From assembly GCF_901827185.1 (NCBI RefSeq), contig NZ_LR594673.1, forward strand, positions 1-64,000: 64,000 nucleotides of DNA. Reading direction: 5' to 3'. The DNA comes from Variovorax sp. PBL-E5 (GTDB taxonomy: Bacteria > Pseudomonadota > Gammaproteobacteria > Burkholderiales > Burkholderiaceae_C). The position numbers and the translations under genes are program-made. Shown piece by piece: positions 52,621 through 60,664 of this stretch. A model generated the notes under the pieces. It was given only the letters and a program-made list of their open reading frames with translations, had not been told where the DNA came from and ran no database searches. Numbering within the stretch: position 1 is the first letter of the stretch; each line of letters starts with the position of its first letter.

Positions 52621-53661
52621 ATGTTCCTGCGCAATTGCTGGTATGTCGCCGGATGGCTGGAAGACGTCGCATCGGATGCCGTCGTCGCCCGCACCATCAT
52701 CGGCGACAACATCGTGCTCTATCGCAAGTCCGACGGCGCGCTGGTGGCGCTGCAGGATCGCTGCTGCCACCGGCACGCGCCGCTGTCCCTGGGTCGCAGG
52801 GAAGGCGACGATCTGCGCTGCATGTACCACGGGTTGAAGTTCAACCCGTCGGGCCAGTGCATCGAGGTGCCCGGGCAGGACCGGATCCCGCCGAAGGCCT
52901 GCGTGCGCAGCTACCCGGTGGCGCAGGCCGGGGCATGGATCTGGGTGTGGATGGGCGACCCGGCCAGGGCGAGCGAAGACCTGATCCCTCGCGGCCTCAT
53001 CGGTCCCGCTCAGACCGACTGGATCTACGGCCAGGATGCGATGGCGTACGAAGCGTTCTACGAGCTGATCAACGACAACCTGCTCGATCTCTCGCACCTC
53101 AGCTACGTGCACGAGAAAACGCTTGGAAGGCAAAGCCTTCAGTGGGGCGAGACGCGTCCTGCCGTCACCCCGATCGAGCGCGGGTTGCGCGTCGAACGAT
53201 GGCTGGTCGACGACCGGCCGCCGAGGCACATCGGTGCGCCCGACGACGCGCGTTTCGACCGCTGGACGGCGTATGACTATCTGGCGCCGGGCATCTTTCT
53301 GCTCACTTCGGAGTACCACGCTCTCGGAACGGCGAAGGCGTCGGGAATGGCCAAGCCATCGGCCCGGCCGCGCCACGTCAACATGACCCAGCAGGCGGTG
53401 GTTCCGGTGACGGCGCGGCGAAGCATTTACTACTTCACGGCGGGCCATCGCGCGCAGGACACCTACGACGGACGCGTGCCCCTGCAGGTCGCGGCCGTCG
53501 TCAACGCCTTCCAGGAAGACCGCACGATGATCGAAGCGCAGCAGAGGGTCATCGATGCATCGGTGCCATCGCCGATGGTGCTGACCTCGGCCGATGCGGC
53601 AGTGTCGCGCTTCAGGCGGATCATGCAGGCATTGATCGAGGAGGAAGCGCACGCCGCCTGA
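52621..53661 (+). CDS. Rieske non-haem iron oxygenase (VanA-like)
   Basis: Encodes 346 residues, the usual length of VanA-type O-demethylase oxygenases. The Rieske cluster ligands are in DRCCHRHAPLS and LRCMYHGLKF (CxH and CxxH). The mononuclear iron site is NDNLLDLSHLSYVHEKTLG (D/E, H, H). These enzymes use electrons from a separate ferredoxin reductase to demethylate or hydroxylate aromatic acids such as vanillate. No reductase gene is present in the window, so the partner must be elsewhere. It is followed after 5 bases by the convergent crotonase gene. Confidence 0.9.
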   Translation: MFLRNCWYVAGWLEDVASDAVVARTIIGDNIVLYRKSDGALVALQDRCCHRHAPLSLGRREGDDLRCMYHGLKFNPSGQCIEVPGQDRIPPKACVRSYPVAQAGAWIWVWMGDPARASEDLIPRGLIGPAQTDWIYGQDAMAYEAFYELINDNLLDLSHLSYVHEKTLGRQSLQWGETRPAVTPIERGLRVERWLVDDRPPRHIGAPDDARFDRWTAYDYLAPGIFLLTSEYHALGTAKASGMAKPSARPRHVNMTQQAVVPVTARRSIYYFTAGHRAQDTYDGRVPLQVAAVVNAFQEDRTMIEAQQRVIDASVPSPMVLTSADAAVSRFRRIMQALIEEEAHAA

Positions 53662-53666
53662 GCGCA

Positions 53667-54485
53667 TTACGCGTCCGGCGGCCAGCGGATCTTGCTGGCG
53701 CCGAAGCGGGGATGCCGCTTCTCGTCGAAGGCACGCAAGCCTTCGGCAAGGTCGGCCGAAGCACCCAGGTCCACGGCGTGCCTGCGGGCCAGGGCGAGTG
53801 CTTCCTGTTCACCGTGTTCCGACGCCGCATCGAGCGCCTGCTTGCACAGCTGCATGGCGAGGGCCGGTCCGCGCGCGAGCCGCACGGCCAGGCGGCGCGC
53901 ATCGTCCAGCGCCTGGCCGGGCTCGGACAGCTGGTTGACGAGGCCCCAGCGCTCTGCCGTGTCGGCGTCGATCGGATCGCCGAGCAGCATCATCTGCCGA
54001 GCGCGTCCGTCGCCGATGCGCCGCGTCACGCGCACCGTGCCACCGCTGCCGGGAAAGACGCCGAGCTTGACCTCCGGCAGGCCGAAGCGCGCCGCGCGCG
54101 ATGCGACGATCCAGTCACAGCACACGGCGAGTTCGAGGCCGCCGCCCATCACGGCACCTTCGACCGCGGAGATGGTCGGCTTCGGAAAGCGGGCGAGAGC
54201 GCCGAAGACGCTTTCGTCCTGCGCGAACTTCGCAGCGAGTGCCTCCGGACCGTGCGCGATCAGGGTGTGCAGCTCGGCCAGATCGGAGCCGGCGCTGAAG
54301 GCCTTGTCACCGGTGCCGTGAATCACCAGCACGCGCAGCGCATCGTCCTGCGCACAGTGCACCAGCAGTTCGCCGAGGCGCAGCACCATTGCGCGGCTCA
54401 GCGGATGGAAGGGTGGACTGTCGAGGCCGACCACGGCGACCGGGCCGATGGCCTCGAAGCGGATGTGGCCCATCGTGTGTTCCAT
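53667..54485 (-). CDS. Enoyl-CoA hydratase/isomerase (crotonase family)
   Basis: Encodes about 272 residues from ATG 54485; GTG 54494, overlapping the Bug gene's stop, and ATG 54473 are alternatives. Motifs DKAFSAGSDLAEL and EGAVMGGGLELAVCCDWIVAS form the oxyanion hole, and GLPEVKLGVFPGSGGTVRVTRRIG carries the glutamate region. Next to a feruloyl-CoA-synthase-like ligase it might act as a hydratase/lyase on an aryl-propenoyl-CoA. The sequence fits a general hydratase better than the diagnostic Ech lyase type. Confidence 0.88.
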   Translation of the reverse strand: MEHTMGHIRFEAIGPVAVVGLDSPPFHPLSRAMVLRLGELLVHCAQDDALRVLVIHGTGDKAFSAGSDLAELHTLIAHGPEALAAKFAQDESVFGALARFPKPTISAVEGAVMGGGLELAVCCDWIVASRAARFGLPEVKLGVFPGSGGTVRVTRRIGDGRARQMMLLGDPIDADTAERWGLVNQLSEPGQALDDARRLAVRLARGPALAMQLCKQALDAASEHGEQEALALARRHAVDLGASADLAEGLRAFDEKRHPRFGASKIRWPPDA

Positions 54486-54490
54486 GTCCG

Positions 54491-55474
54491 TCACTCGAGC
54501 GTGATGCCGGCGGAACGGATGACCTGGGCCCAGGTCCGCGTCTGCGATGCGAGGCGCGCCTGCAGCATCGCGGCCGAGCCCGGGTCCGCGACCAAGCCGT
54601 TCTGCGCCAGCTGCCTGCGCAGCTCGGGCATCTGCAGGACCGTGTTCACGGCCTGGTTGAGTCGCGTCACGACGCCCTCGGGCATGCCGGCGGGGCCAAA
54701 CAGCCCGGTCCATGCGCCCAGCTCGGTTTCGGGCATGGGCAGACCGGCCTGGGCGAAGGTCGGCACGCCGGCCAGTCCCGCCGGGGGCTCGGCACCGGTG
54801 ACGGCCAGGGCCTTGAGCTGGCCTGCCGCCACCATCTCGCGTGCGCTGGCCGTGCCGCCGAACATCATCGTGATCTGGCCGCCCATCAGGTCGGTCATGG
54901 CCGGCGCCGCCCCGCGGTAGGGGACATGGCGCAAGTCGATCTTTGCGCTGCGCTTGAAGATCTCGCCGAACAGGTGGGTGACGTTGCCGTTGCCCGCCGA
55001 GCCAAAGGTGAGGGTGCCGGGCTGCGCCCGGGCCGCGGAGATCAGCTCCGCGAGGCTGTCGAAGCGGGTCTTCGACGGATTGACGAGCAGGACCACGGGG
55101 CCCAGCGTGAGCGGGGCGATCGCGCTCAGATCGCGCGGCGGATCGAAGCTGGTGTGGCCGCCGAGAAGGGTGGCGCCGGTCGCGAGGTCGAGGCCGCCGA
55201 GCAGCAAGGTCGATCCGTCGGGCGCCGCGTGGGCCACCAGCGCGCCGGCAATCGTGCCGGCCCCGCCCGGCCGGTTGTCGACCACCACCGACTGGCTCAG
55301 CACCTCGGACAGCTTCACCGACACCTGGCGCGCGATGATGTCGGTCGTGCCGCCCGGCGCGAAGGGCACGACGATGTGCACCGGCCTGTCGGCAGGCAGC
55401 TTCTGCGCCCAGGCCCGCGACCCCGCGAGCAGGACCGCGGCGGCACAGAGGGCGTCCCTGCGATGGATCTTCAT
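54491..55474 (-). CDS. Bug-family (TctC) periplasmic substrate-binding protein
   Basis: Encodes 327 residues from ATG 55474. The signal peptide ends at GSRAWAQKLP. Binding loops are PFAPGGTTDIIARQVSVKL and VVVDNRPGGAGTIAGALVAHAAPDGSTLLL, with the aspartate of the TTDIIAR motif conserved. It is divergent from a DUF3237 gene, as is the receptor at 38452. The gene overlaps or abuts the crotonase gene downstream, so the two are coupled. Confidence 0.93.
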   Translation of the reverse strand: MKIHRRDALCAAAVLLAGSRAWAQKLPADRPVHIVVPFAPGGTTDIIARQVSVKLSEVLSQSVVVDNRPGGAGTIAGALVAHAAPDGSTLLLGGLDLATGATLLGGHTSFDPPRDLSAIAPLTLGPVVLLVNPSKTRFDSLAELISAARAQPGTLTFGSAGNGNVTHLFGEIFKRSAKIDLRHVPYRGAAPAMTDLMGGQITMMFGGTASAREMVAAGQLKALAVTGAEPPAGLAGVPTFAQAGLPMPETELGAWTGLFGPAGMPEGVVTRLNQAVNTVLQMPELRRQLAQNGLVADPGSAAMLQARLASQTRTWAQVIRSAGITLE

Positions 55475-55529
55475 GGCGCGGTCTCTGGATGACATGGATG
55501 CCAAGATAGCCGTGCGCGTGACAGCGCGC

Positions 55530-55549
55530 CGTCGTACGAAAACACGACA
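55530..55549. promoter_or_regulatory. 20-bp dyad, regulon site 6 (Bug gene at 54491)
   Basis: CGTCGT-N8-ACGACA on the plus strand; on the minus strand exactly 20 bases separate it from CTATCTT (55509-55503). Confidence 0.7.
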
Positions 55550-55554
55550 ACCTC

Positions 55555-55574
55555 TGTCGTCGTTTGGTACGACC
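55555..55574. promoter_or_regulatory. 20-bp dyad, regulon site 7 (DUF3237 gene at 55624)
   Basis: TGTCGT-N8-ACGACC; 21 bases later CTATGAT (55596-55602). It lies five bases from site 6, the same back-to-back layout as sites 4 and 5. Confidence 0.7.
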
Positions 55575-55623
55575 GCCGCCAGCGTCCGCCTCTTTCTATG
55601 ATTGCCTGAATGAAGGAGCGGCC

Positions 55624-56091
55624 ATGGAACCCCAGCTTGAATTCGCATTCGAAACCCGCCTGACGCTCGCGCCGCGCCTGCGCCTGGACAACCCGCCGAT
55701 CGGCGGTGCACGCCTGTCGGTGCCTGTCGTCGGCGGCGAATTCGAAGGCCCGCGCCTCAGGGGCAAGGTGTTGAACCACGGTGGGGAGTTCCCCCATGTG
55801 CGCGCCGACGGCGTGTTCTGCTTCGATGCGCGCTACTTCATGGAGGAACAGGACGGCACCCTGATCTACATCCAGAACCGAGGCTTCCGCCACGGCGCGC
55901 CGGAGGTGATGGACCGGCTGTACCAATTGCCGCCGGGCGAGACCGTGGACCCGGCGAGCTACTACTTCCGGTGTTCGCCGACCTTCGAGACGCCACCCGG
56001 CAAGCACGACTGGCTGACGCGGCATCTGTTCATCGGCGTCGGCGCACGCATGGAGACCGGCAACGTGATCCGCTACTTCACTGTGCTCTGA
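55624..56091 (+). CDS. DUF3237 family protein
   Basis: Encodes 155 residues from ATG 55624, preceded by AAGGAG. Conserved parts are PQLEFAFETRLTLAPRLRLD, FEGPRLRGKVLNHGGEFPHVRADGVFCFDARYF, IYIQNRGFRHGAPEV and YYFRCSPTFETPPGKHDWLTRHLFIGVGAR. It is a paralog of the protein at 39570. Its 3' end overlaps that of the convergent feruloyl-CoA-synthase-like gene by 19 bases. Function unknown. Confidence 0.87.
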   Translation: MEPQLEFAFETRLTLAPRLRLDNPPIGGARLSVPVVGGEFEGPRLRGKVLNHGGEFPHVRADGVFCFDARYFMEEQDGTLIYIQNRGFRHGAPEVMDRLYQLPPGETVDPASYYFRCSPTFETPPGKHDWLTRHLFIGVGARMETGNVIRYFTVL

Positions 56092-57959
56092 GCGACAAGG
56101 ACCGCCGGCACGGGCGATGCGGCGTAGAGCCGATCGACCAGCGTCGAACGATGGGCCAGCAGTGCGCGCTGGTTGATGGAGCCCTTGTCGGTCAATTCGC
56201 CCGCCGCGGCGCTCGGCGCTTCCTCGAGAACAATGGCGCGTGCGATGCGCGTCGAACTGCCGGTGCTCCGGCGCGCCAGCGTGTCGAGGACGGTTTGGAC
56301 GGCAGCCCGCAGGCCGGGATGGGCCAGCAGTTCGAGCCATTCCGTTGTCTGCGGATTCATGTCGCACAGTGCATAGGCGGCGGCGCGATCAAGCAGGAGC
56401 AGGGCCGCGATCTCGTCGCGGTTCTCGCCCGCCAGCACGACGTCAAGGAACACGCCCTTCGCCTCGAGGATCATCTTTGATCGCAGCGTGCCGACGTTGA
56501 CCCAGGTGCCGGTCGACAGCTTGAAGTCTTCCGCGAGGCGGCCGTCGAAGGCCAGACCGCGCGCGATGTTCCCGGGTTCGACGAACGACAGCGCATCGCC
56601 CATCCGGGCGAAGCCGTCGCTGTCGAAGAGCTTGCGCGTGAGTTCCGGCTGGCGCCAGTAGCCCGGCGTCACGTGCGGTCCGCGCAGGCAGGCCTCGTAT
56701 TTTTCTGCCACCGGGACGAGCTTCAGTTCGCAACCCGGAACCGGCAGTCCGGCCAGACCGGTTTCGCTGCAGATCCAATTGGTTGCCAGGGCGAGCGGGG
56801 CCGTTTCGGTCGCACCATAGCCGCACATCATGGGAATGCGCTCGCCGACCGTCCGCACGGCGAGTTCATCGAGGTCCGCGACCAGCGAATCGCCGAGCGC
56901 CGCGCCGGAATAGTAGAGCAGCGAAAGCTTCGAAAAGAAGTTCTGCCGCAGTTCGGGCTGCGCACGAAGATAGGGGATCAGTTCAGCAAATCCGCGCGGC
57001 ACGCTGAAGTAGATCGTCGGCGCGACCTCGCGCAGGTTGGCCACGGTCTTGCCGATCTCGCCCGGAATCGGCTTGCCGTCGTCGACGTAGAGCGAACCGC
57101 CGCAGAAGATCGTCAGCCCCATCATCTGGTTGGCGCCCGAGGTGTGATGCCAGGGCAGCCAGCTCACGATGATCGGCGGCTGGCTGAAGATGACGGGAAA
57201 GGCCTGCGCGAACATGGCTTGGTTGCAACTCAGCATTCGCTGGGTATTGATGACCCCCTTGGGCATGCCGGTCGAACCGGATGTGAACAGGATCTTCGCC
57301 GTCGAGTCCGGCATGACCGCTGCACTCGCGCGAGAGACCTGCGCGCTCGCCGGCCTGGATTGCAGCGCTTCGAACGGCGTACTTGTGCGCGAGACCAGTG
57401 GCGAGGTCGAGGTCAGGACTTCGACGTCGGCCGGAAGGACCTCCACAATGGCCTTGTCGAAAGCCGCGCCATCGTCCACGAACACCAGGCCCGGTGTGAG
57501 CAGGGCGAGCACGTGCTTCAGCTTGGCGAAGTCGGTCGAGACCAGCGAGTAGGCCGGTGTCACGGGGCAGTGGGGAATGCCGACATGCATCGCGGCCAGC
57601 GCAAGGAGCGCGTGCTCGATGCTGCTGCCCGACAGAATGGCGATCGGCCGCTCTTCGGACAGGCCTCGCTCCAGCAGCGACTGCGCGATGCGCAGGACCC
57701 GGTCCATGGCTTCCCGATACGTCATGCGCTGCCAATCGCCGTCGGGCTTCCGGACGGCAAGGAACAGGCGATGCGGGTGAATGGCCGCCCCTTCCGACAG
57801 CTTGTCCGTCAACTTGGCCGGGTAGGGCATGGCGGCCTCGCCGGAGCACACGAGGAGGCTGCCGTCGTCGCGCGCGGTCACATCGACGTGGCACGGTCCC
57901 AGCGGGATCCGACGGTAGGGCGCATCGCCCGATGGGAGCGATTCGGGAAGGTCAGACAT
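56073..57959 (-). CDS. Feruloyl-CoA synthase-like AMP-forming ligase
   Basis: Encodes 628 residues, longer than the other ligases here and typical of bacterial feruloyl-CoA synthases. The segment YPAKLTDKLSEGAAIHPHRLFLAVR, ERPIAILSGSSIEHALLALAAMHVGIPHCPVTPAYSLVS, the P-loop KILFTSGSTGMPKGVINTQRM, SWLPWHHTSGANQMMG and GYGATETAPLALATNW closely follow that family. It would activate ferulate or a related hydroxycinnamate to the CoA ester in the cytoplasm. The start codon lies about seven bases from the predicted -10 element. No ferulate-specific residues can be confirmed by eye. Confidence 0.85.
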   Translation of the reverse strand: MSDLPESLPSGDAPYRRIPLGPCHVDVTARDDGSLLVCSGEAAMPYPAKLTDKLSEGAAIHPHRLFLAVRKPDGDWQRMTYREAMDRVLRIAQSLLERGLSEERPIAILSGSSIEHALLALAAMHVGIPHCPVTPAYSLVSTDFAKLKHVLALLTPGLVFVDDGAAFDKAIVEVLPADVEVLTSTSPLVSRTSTPFEALQSRPASAQVSRASAAVMPDSTAKILFTSGSTGMPKGVINTQRMLSCNQAMFAQAFPVIFSQPPIIVSWLPWHHTSGANQMMGLTIFCGGSLYVDDGKPIPGEIGKTVANLREVAPTIYFSVPRGFAELIPYLRAQPELRQNFFSKLSLLYYSGAALGDSLVADLDELAVRTVGERIPMMCGYGATETAPLALATNWICSETGLAGLPVPGCELKLVPVAEKYEACLRGPHVTPGYWRQPELTRKLFDSDGFARMGDALSFVEPGNIARGLAFDGRLAEDFKLSTGTWVNVGTLRSKMILEAKGVFLDVVLAGENRDEIAALLLLDRAAAYALCDMNPQTTEWLELLAHPGLRAAVQTVLDTLARRSTGSSTRIARAIVLEEAPSAAAGELTDKGSINQRALLAHRSTLVDRLYAASPVPAVLVAQSTVK

Positions 57960-57992
57960 CGGCCGATGCTAAGGAACTCTGTAAGGCGACGG

Positions 57993-58012
57993 TGTCCTGC
58001 CAAACGACGACA
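57993..58012. promoter_or_regulatory. 20-bp dyad, regulon site 8 (feruloyl-CoA synthase-like gene)
   Basis: TGTCCT-N8-ACGACA on the plus strand; on the minus strand exactly 20 bases separate it from TTAGCAT (57972-57966). No divergent partner gene follows to the right. Confidence 0.7.
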
Positions 58013-58280
58013 GCCTTGCGCAGCCAGCGGCCTCGCTGCCTGCGAGCCCCATATTCAGTGGCAGAAGCGGCCCATGACGTAACCTGCAAAACTATCGAGC
58101 CTGGGCATTTCTGACGCCCCGACGTTCAAAGGGGGCATCCAATGGCAACGTTTGCGCCAGCTTTGCAAAGGGTTCTAGATCATTCATCTTGGATCGTTGT
58201 CCGCGACTGAGCGCAGGACGTTCTGGTAGATCAAATCGGCCTGCTCTTCGCCGCGCGACGGATGGTTGGACACATCTAGG
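58013..58280. other. Gene-free stretch between the last regulon site and the IS481 derivative
   Basis: I see no gene, terminator or further dyad here. It ends at TCTAGG (58275-58280), the target side of the IS481-derived element. Confidence 0.5.
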
Positions 58281-58523
58281 TGTGAAGCGTCAAGAGGTTG
58301 TGCCGTTGGCGCAGTGACGCCGTGCGCGGCTGCCGCTTGCACGGCATCAAGGCCTTCCAAGGTCATCTGTTTGACCATCTCGATTCGGCGGGCAAAAGTA
58401 AGTCGGGCATGCTTATGGGTGTTCATTCGGTTGGGCGTCCTGAGTGGATTGGGTGTTTGGCGACTTCCAGTCTCTCAAACCCAATCCGGATGAACACCGG
58501 ATACAACCTATTGAAGCTTCACA
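58281..58523 (-). mobile_element. Non-autonomous 243-bp IS481 derivative (MITE-like)
   Basis: Both ends are present: TGTGAAGCGTCAAGAGG at 58281 and, on the other strand, TGTGAAGCTTCAATAGG ending at 58523. CTAG-core targets flank it (TCTAGG and ACTAGA). The transposase start (MNTHKHARLTFARRIEMVKQ... to GVTAPTA) is joined at 58301/58302 straight to the right end, so about 1 kb including the DDE domain is deleted. Bases 58302-58523 match 6033-6254 in inverted orientation with about two differences. Confidence 0.82.
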
Positions 58524-58541
58524 ACTAGAACGGCTCGTCCC

Positions 58542-59033
58542 ATGGTTTTCGTCTTTGAACCGGAGCCGCAGGTCGGCATCCCCATCGTGGGAAGCCATGC
58601 TGCCTTTCCTGTCCGGCGCATTTACTGTGTCGGCCGCAACTATGCCGCGCATGCCCGCGAGATGGGCTTCGACCCCGAACGGGAGCCTCCGTTCTTCTTC
58701 TGCAAGCCCGACAACGCGATCGTCGTGGTGCCGCCGGGCAAGACCATCGGCATTTCGTATCCGTCGCAGAGCATGGACTTTCAGCACGAGATCGAGCTGG
58801 TGATTGCCATTGGGAGGGCAGGGCGCGACATCCTGGTCCGGCCAGCGCAGCGACATTGCAAAGCTCATCTGGTTATGCGCTGAGATCGTTGCCAATCTCT
58901 CCACGTTCTTCGAACTGCGTCCCGGTGACCTGATCTACACGGGAACCCCGGAAGGCGTGGGCAAGGTCGAGAGAGGGCAGACGATGAAGGGCGGCATCGA
59001 CGGCCTGGGCGAGTTGAGTGTGCGGGTCGGTTG
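58542..59033 (+). pseudogene. Fumarylacetoacetate hydrolase family protein, internally deleted
   Basis: The N-terminal half (FPVRRIYCVGRNYAAHAREM, EREPPFFFCKPDNAIV, YPSQSMDFQHEIELVIAIG) and the C-terminal end (SDIAKLIWLCAEIVANLSTF, FELRPGDLIYTGTPEGVGKV) are both typical of FAH proteins. They lie in different frames, and about 70 residues between GRAGRDI and RSDIAKL are missing. The lost part carries some of the metal-binding and catalytic residues, so it is not functional. It begins 19 bases after the IS481 derivative. Confidence 0.82.
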
Positions 59034-59062
59034 ACTTGCCTATGGCACCAGTCCCCGAACGT

Positions 59063-59971
59063 TCAAGATCGAGATGGCGCATCGGTCTGCTTGAGCTGGT
59101 CGAGAAACCAGCGACCGGCCGGCCCTGGGGGCGAATCCTTGCGATAGACCGCAAGCATCGCGATCGGCGGCGTTCGCGGCTGAAAGTTCTCGACCTGGAT
59201 CTGCACGAGAGAACCGGCATCGAGATCATTGCGGACCATCGCGACCGGCATGTGTCCCCAGCCGAACCCTGCGCGCAGGAATGCATGTTTCGCACCCAGA
59301 TCCGCAAGACGCCAGGTGAGTGGCGAGAAGACGCCGTAGGCCTTGCCGTCGGACAGTGTCGTGCGGTCCGTCAGGAGCAGCTGCACGTGCTGCTCCAGTT
59401 CGCGCAGCCGGATGACGCCCTTGCGGCGCGCGAGAGGATGGGCGTTGCCGGTCACTGTGACCATCTGCACGTCGAGGAGCTTCTCGGCATCGACGGCGTC
59501 CGGCACGACAGACAAGGATCCGATGATGCCGAGCCGGCAAGTGCCCTGCAGCACCGGCTGAATGACCGCACCCAACGCTTCGACGTAGAGGCGAAGCGGT
59601 GTGTGCGGGAATGCCGCCCGGAACAGGCCGACGGCCACGGTCATGGACTCCATGGGATACATCACGTCCACCACGACCGATAGCTCGGGTTCCAGGCCCT
59701 CGGCAATGGTCCGCGCCTTCGCCTTGAAGCCGTCCATGCCGTTGACGACCAGGCGGGCCTCCGCGAGGAGCGCCGTGCCCTCCTTGGTGAGCTGCGGATA
59801 GCGCGCCGACCGATCGAACAGCTGTACGTCGATCTGCGCTTCGAGGTTGGCCAGGGTCTGGCTGACGACCGATTGAGCCCGGCGCAGCTTGCGCCCCGCA
59901 GCCGAAAAGCTGCCTTCGTCCGCCGCTGCAATGAAGGTTCGCAGCTGATCCATGGATACGCCGTCCAGCAT
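59063..59971 (-). CDS. LysR-family transcriptional regulator
   Basis: Encodes 302 residues; ATG 59971 is preceded by AGGAG. The HTH reads MDQLRTFIAAADEGSFSAAGRKLRRAQSVVSQTLANLEAQ, followed by the effector domain. It is divergent from the DoxX gene, about 100 bases apart. Targets may include DoxX or the now broken FAH gene downstream. Confidence 0.9.
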   Translation of the reverse strand: MLDGVSMDQLRTFIAAADEGSFSAAGRKLRRAQSVVSQTLANLEAQIDVQLFDRSARYPQLTKEGTALLAEARLVVNGMDGFKAKARTIAEGLEPELSVVVDVMYPMESMTVAVGLFRAAFPHTPLRLYVEALGAVIQPVLQGTCRLGIIGSLSVVPDAVDAEKLLDVQMVTVTGNAHPLARRKGVIRLRELEQHVQLLLTDRTTLSDGKAYGVFSPLTWRLADLGAKHAFLRAGFGWGHMPVAMVRNDLDAGSLVQIQVENFQPRTPPIAMLAVYRKDSPPGPAGRWFLDQLKQTDAPSRS

Positions 59972-60072
59972 CGATCGCTCCTGCCGATGGGTTGCATCGA
60001 AAGATATAGGCTTCCAAAGGGGATGTCCAGCTCATAACCTTCAGGGCACGTCATCAACCGAAGGAACACATC

Positions 60073-60501
60073 ATGAACACGACTTCTGAACACAACCATA
60101 CCGTCCTGCCGTTCGTCGGACGAATCCTCCTGGCCGCGATCTTCATCGTCAGCAGCCTGGGAAAGATCGCGGCGCCCGAGGCGACCCAGGGATACATCGC
60201 ATCGGTCGGGCTGCCCGTGCCGGTGCTTAGCTACCTGGCCTCCATCGTCATCGAACTGGGTGGCGGCTTGCTCCTGCTGGCAGGCTACCGCACCCGCGTG
60301 GTTGCGGCGGGGCTTGCCGCGTTTTCGATCGTCTCCGCGCTCATCTTCCACCACGCGCTCGGCGATCAGAACCAGCTGTTCCACTTCTTCAAGAACCTCG
60401 CGATGGCCGGGGGGTTGATCCAGGTTGTGGCGTTCGGCGCGGGCGCATTCAGCATCGACAACCGCAAGCAAGTGCTCCGCCGCACCTTGGTCGCTCAGTA
60501 G
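60073..60501 (+). CDS. DoxX-family membrane protein
   Basis: Encodes 142 residues with four predicted membrane helices: VGRILLAAIFIVSSLGKI, VLSYLASIVIELGGGLLLLAG, VAAGLAAFSIVSALIFH and NLAMAGGLIQVVAFGAGAF. The first helix and following loop (GKIAAPEATQGYIASVGLP) are typical of DoxX/YphA proteins, small inner-membrane proteins of poorly defined redox role. It is divergent from LysR and ends in a strong terminator, so it is monocistronic. Confidence 0.88.
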   Translation: MNTTSEHNHTVLPFVGRILLAAIFIVSSLGKIAAPEATQGYIASVGLPVPVLSYLASIVIELGGGLLLLAGYRTRVVAAGLAAFSIVSALIFHHALGDQNQLFHFFKNLAMAGGLIQVVAFGAGAFSIDNRKQVLRRTLVAQ

Positions 60502-60516
60502 GTCGGGAACGTCCCG

Positions 60517-60544
60517 TCCGCCCCGGCCATGGGGCGGATTTTCC
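60517..60544 (+). terminator. Intrinsic terminator after the DoxX gene
   Basis: TCCGCCCC and GGGGCGGA form a perfect 8-bp stem around the loop GGCCAT, followed by TTTTCC. It lies 15 bases after the DoxX stop codon and is the clearest intrinsic terminator in the window. Confidence 0.85.
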
Positions 60545-60664
60545 TTATCGCCGACAGATAGGCCTCAGTCTATCTATCGTCCATCTCGATGGATCGATTC
60601 GAAAGATTCAGGCTTCTATGCGAAGCGAACCGGACTTAACCTTCAACTTGTCTCGGAGATTGAG

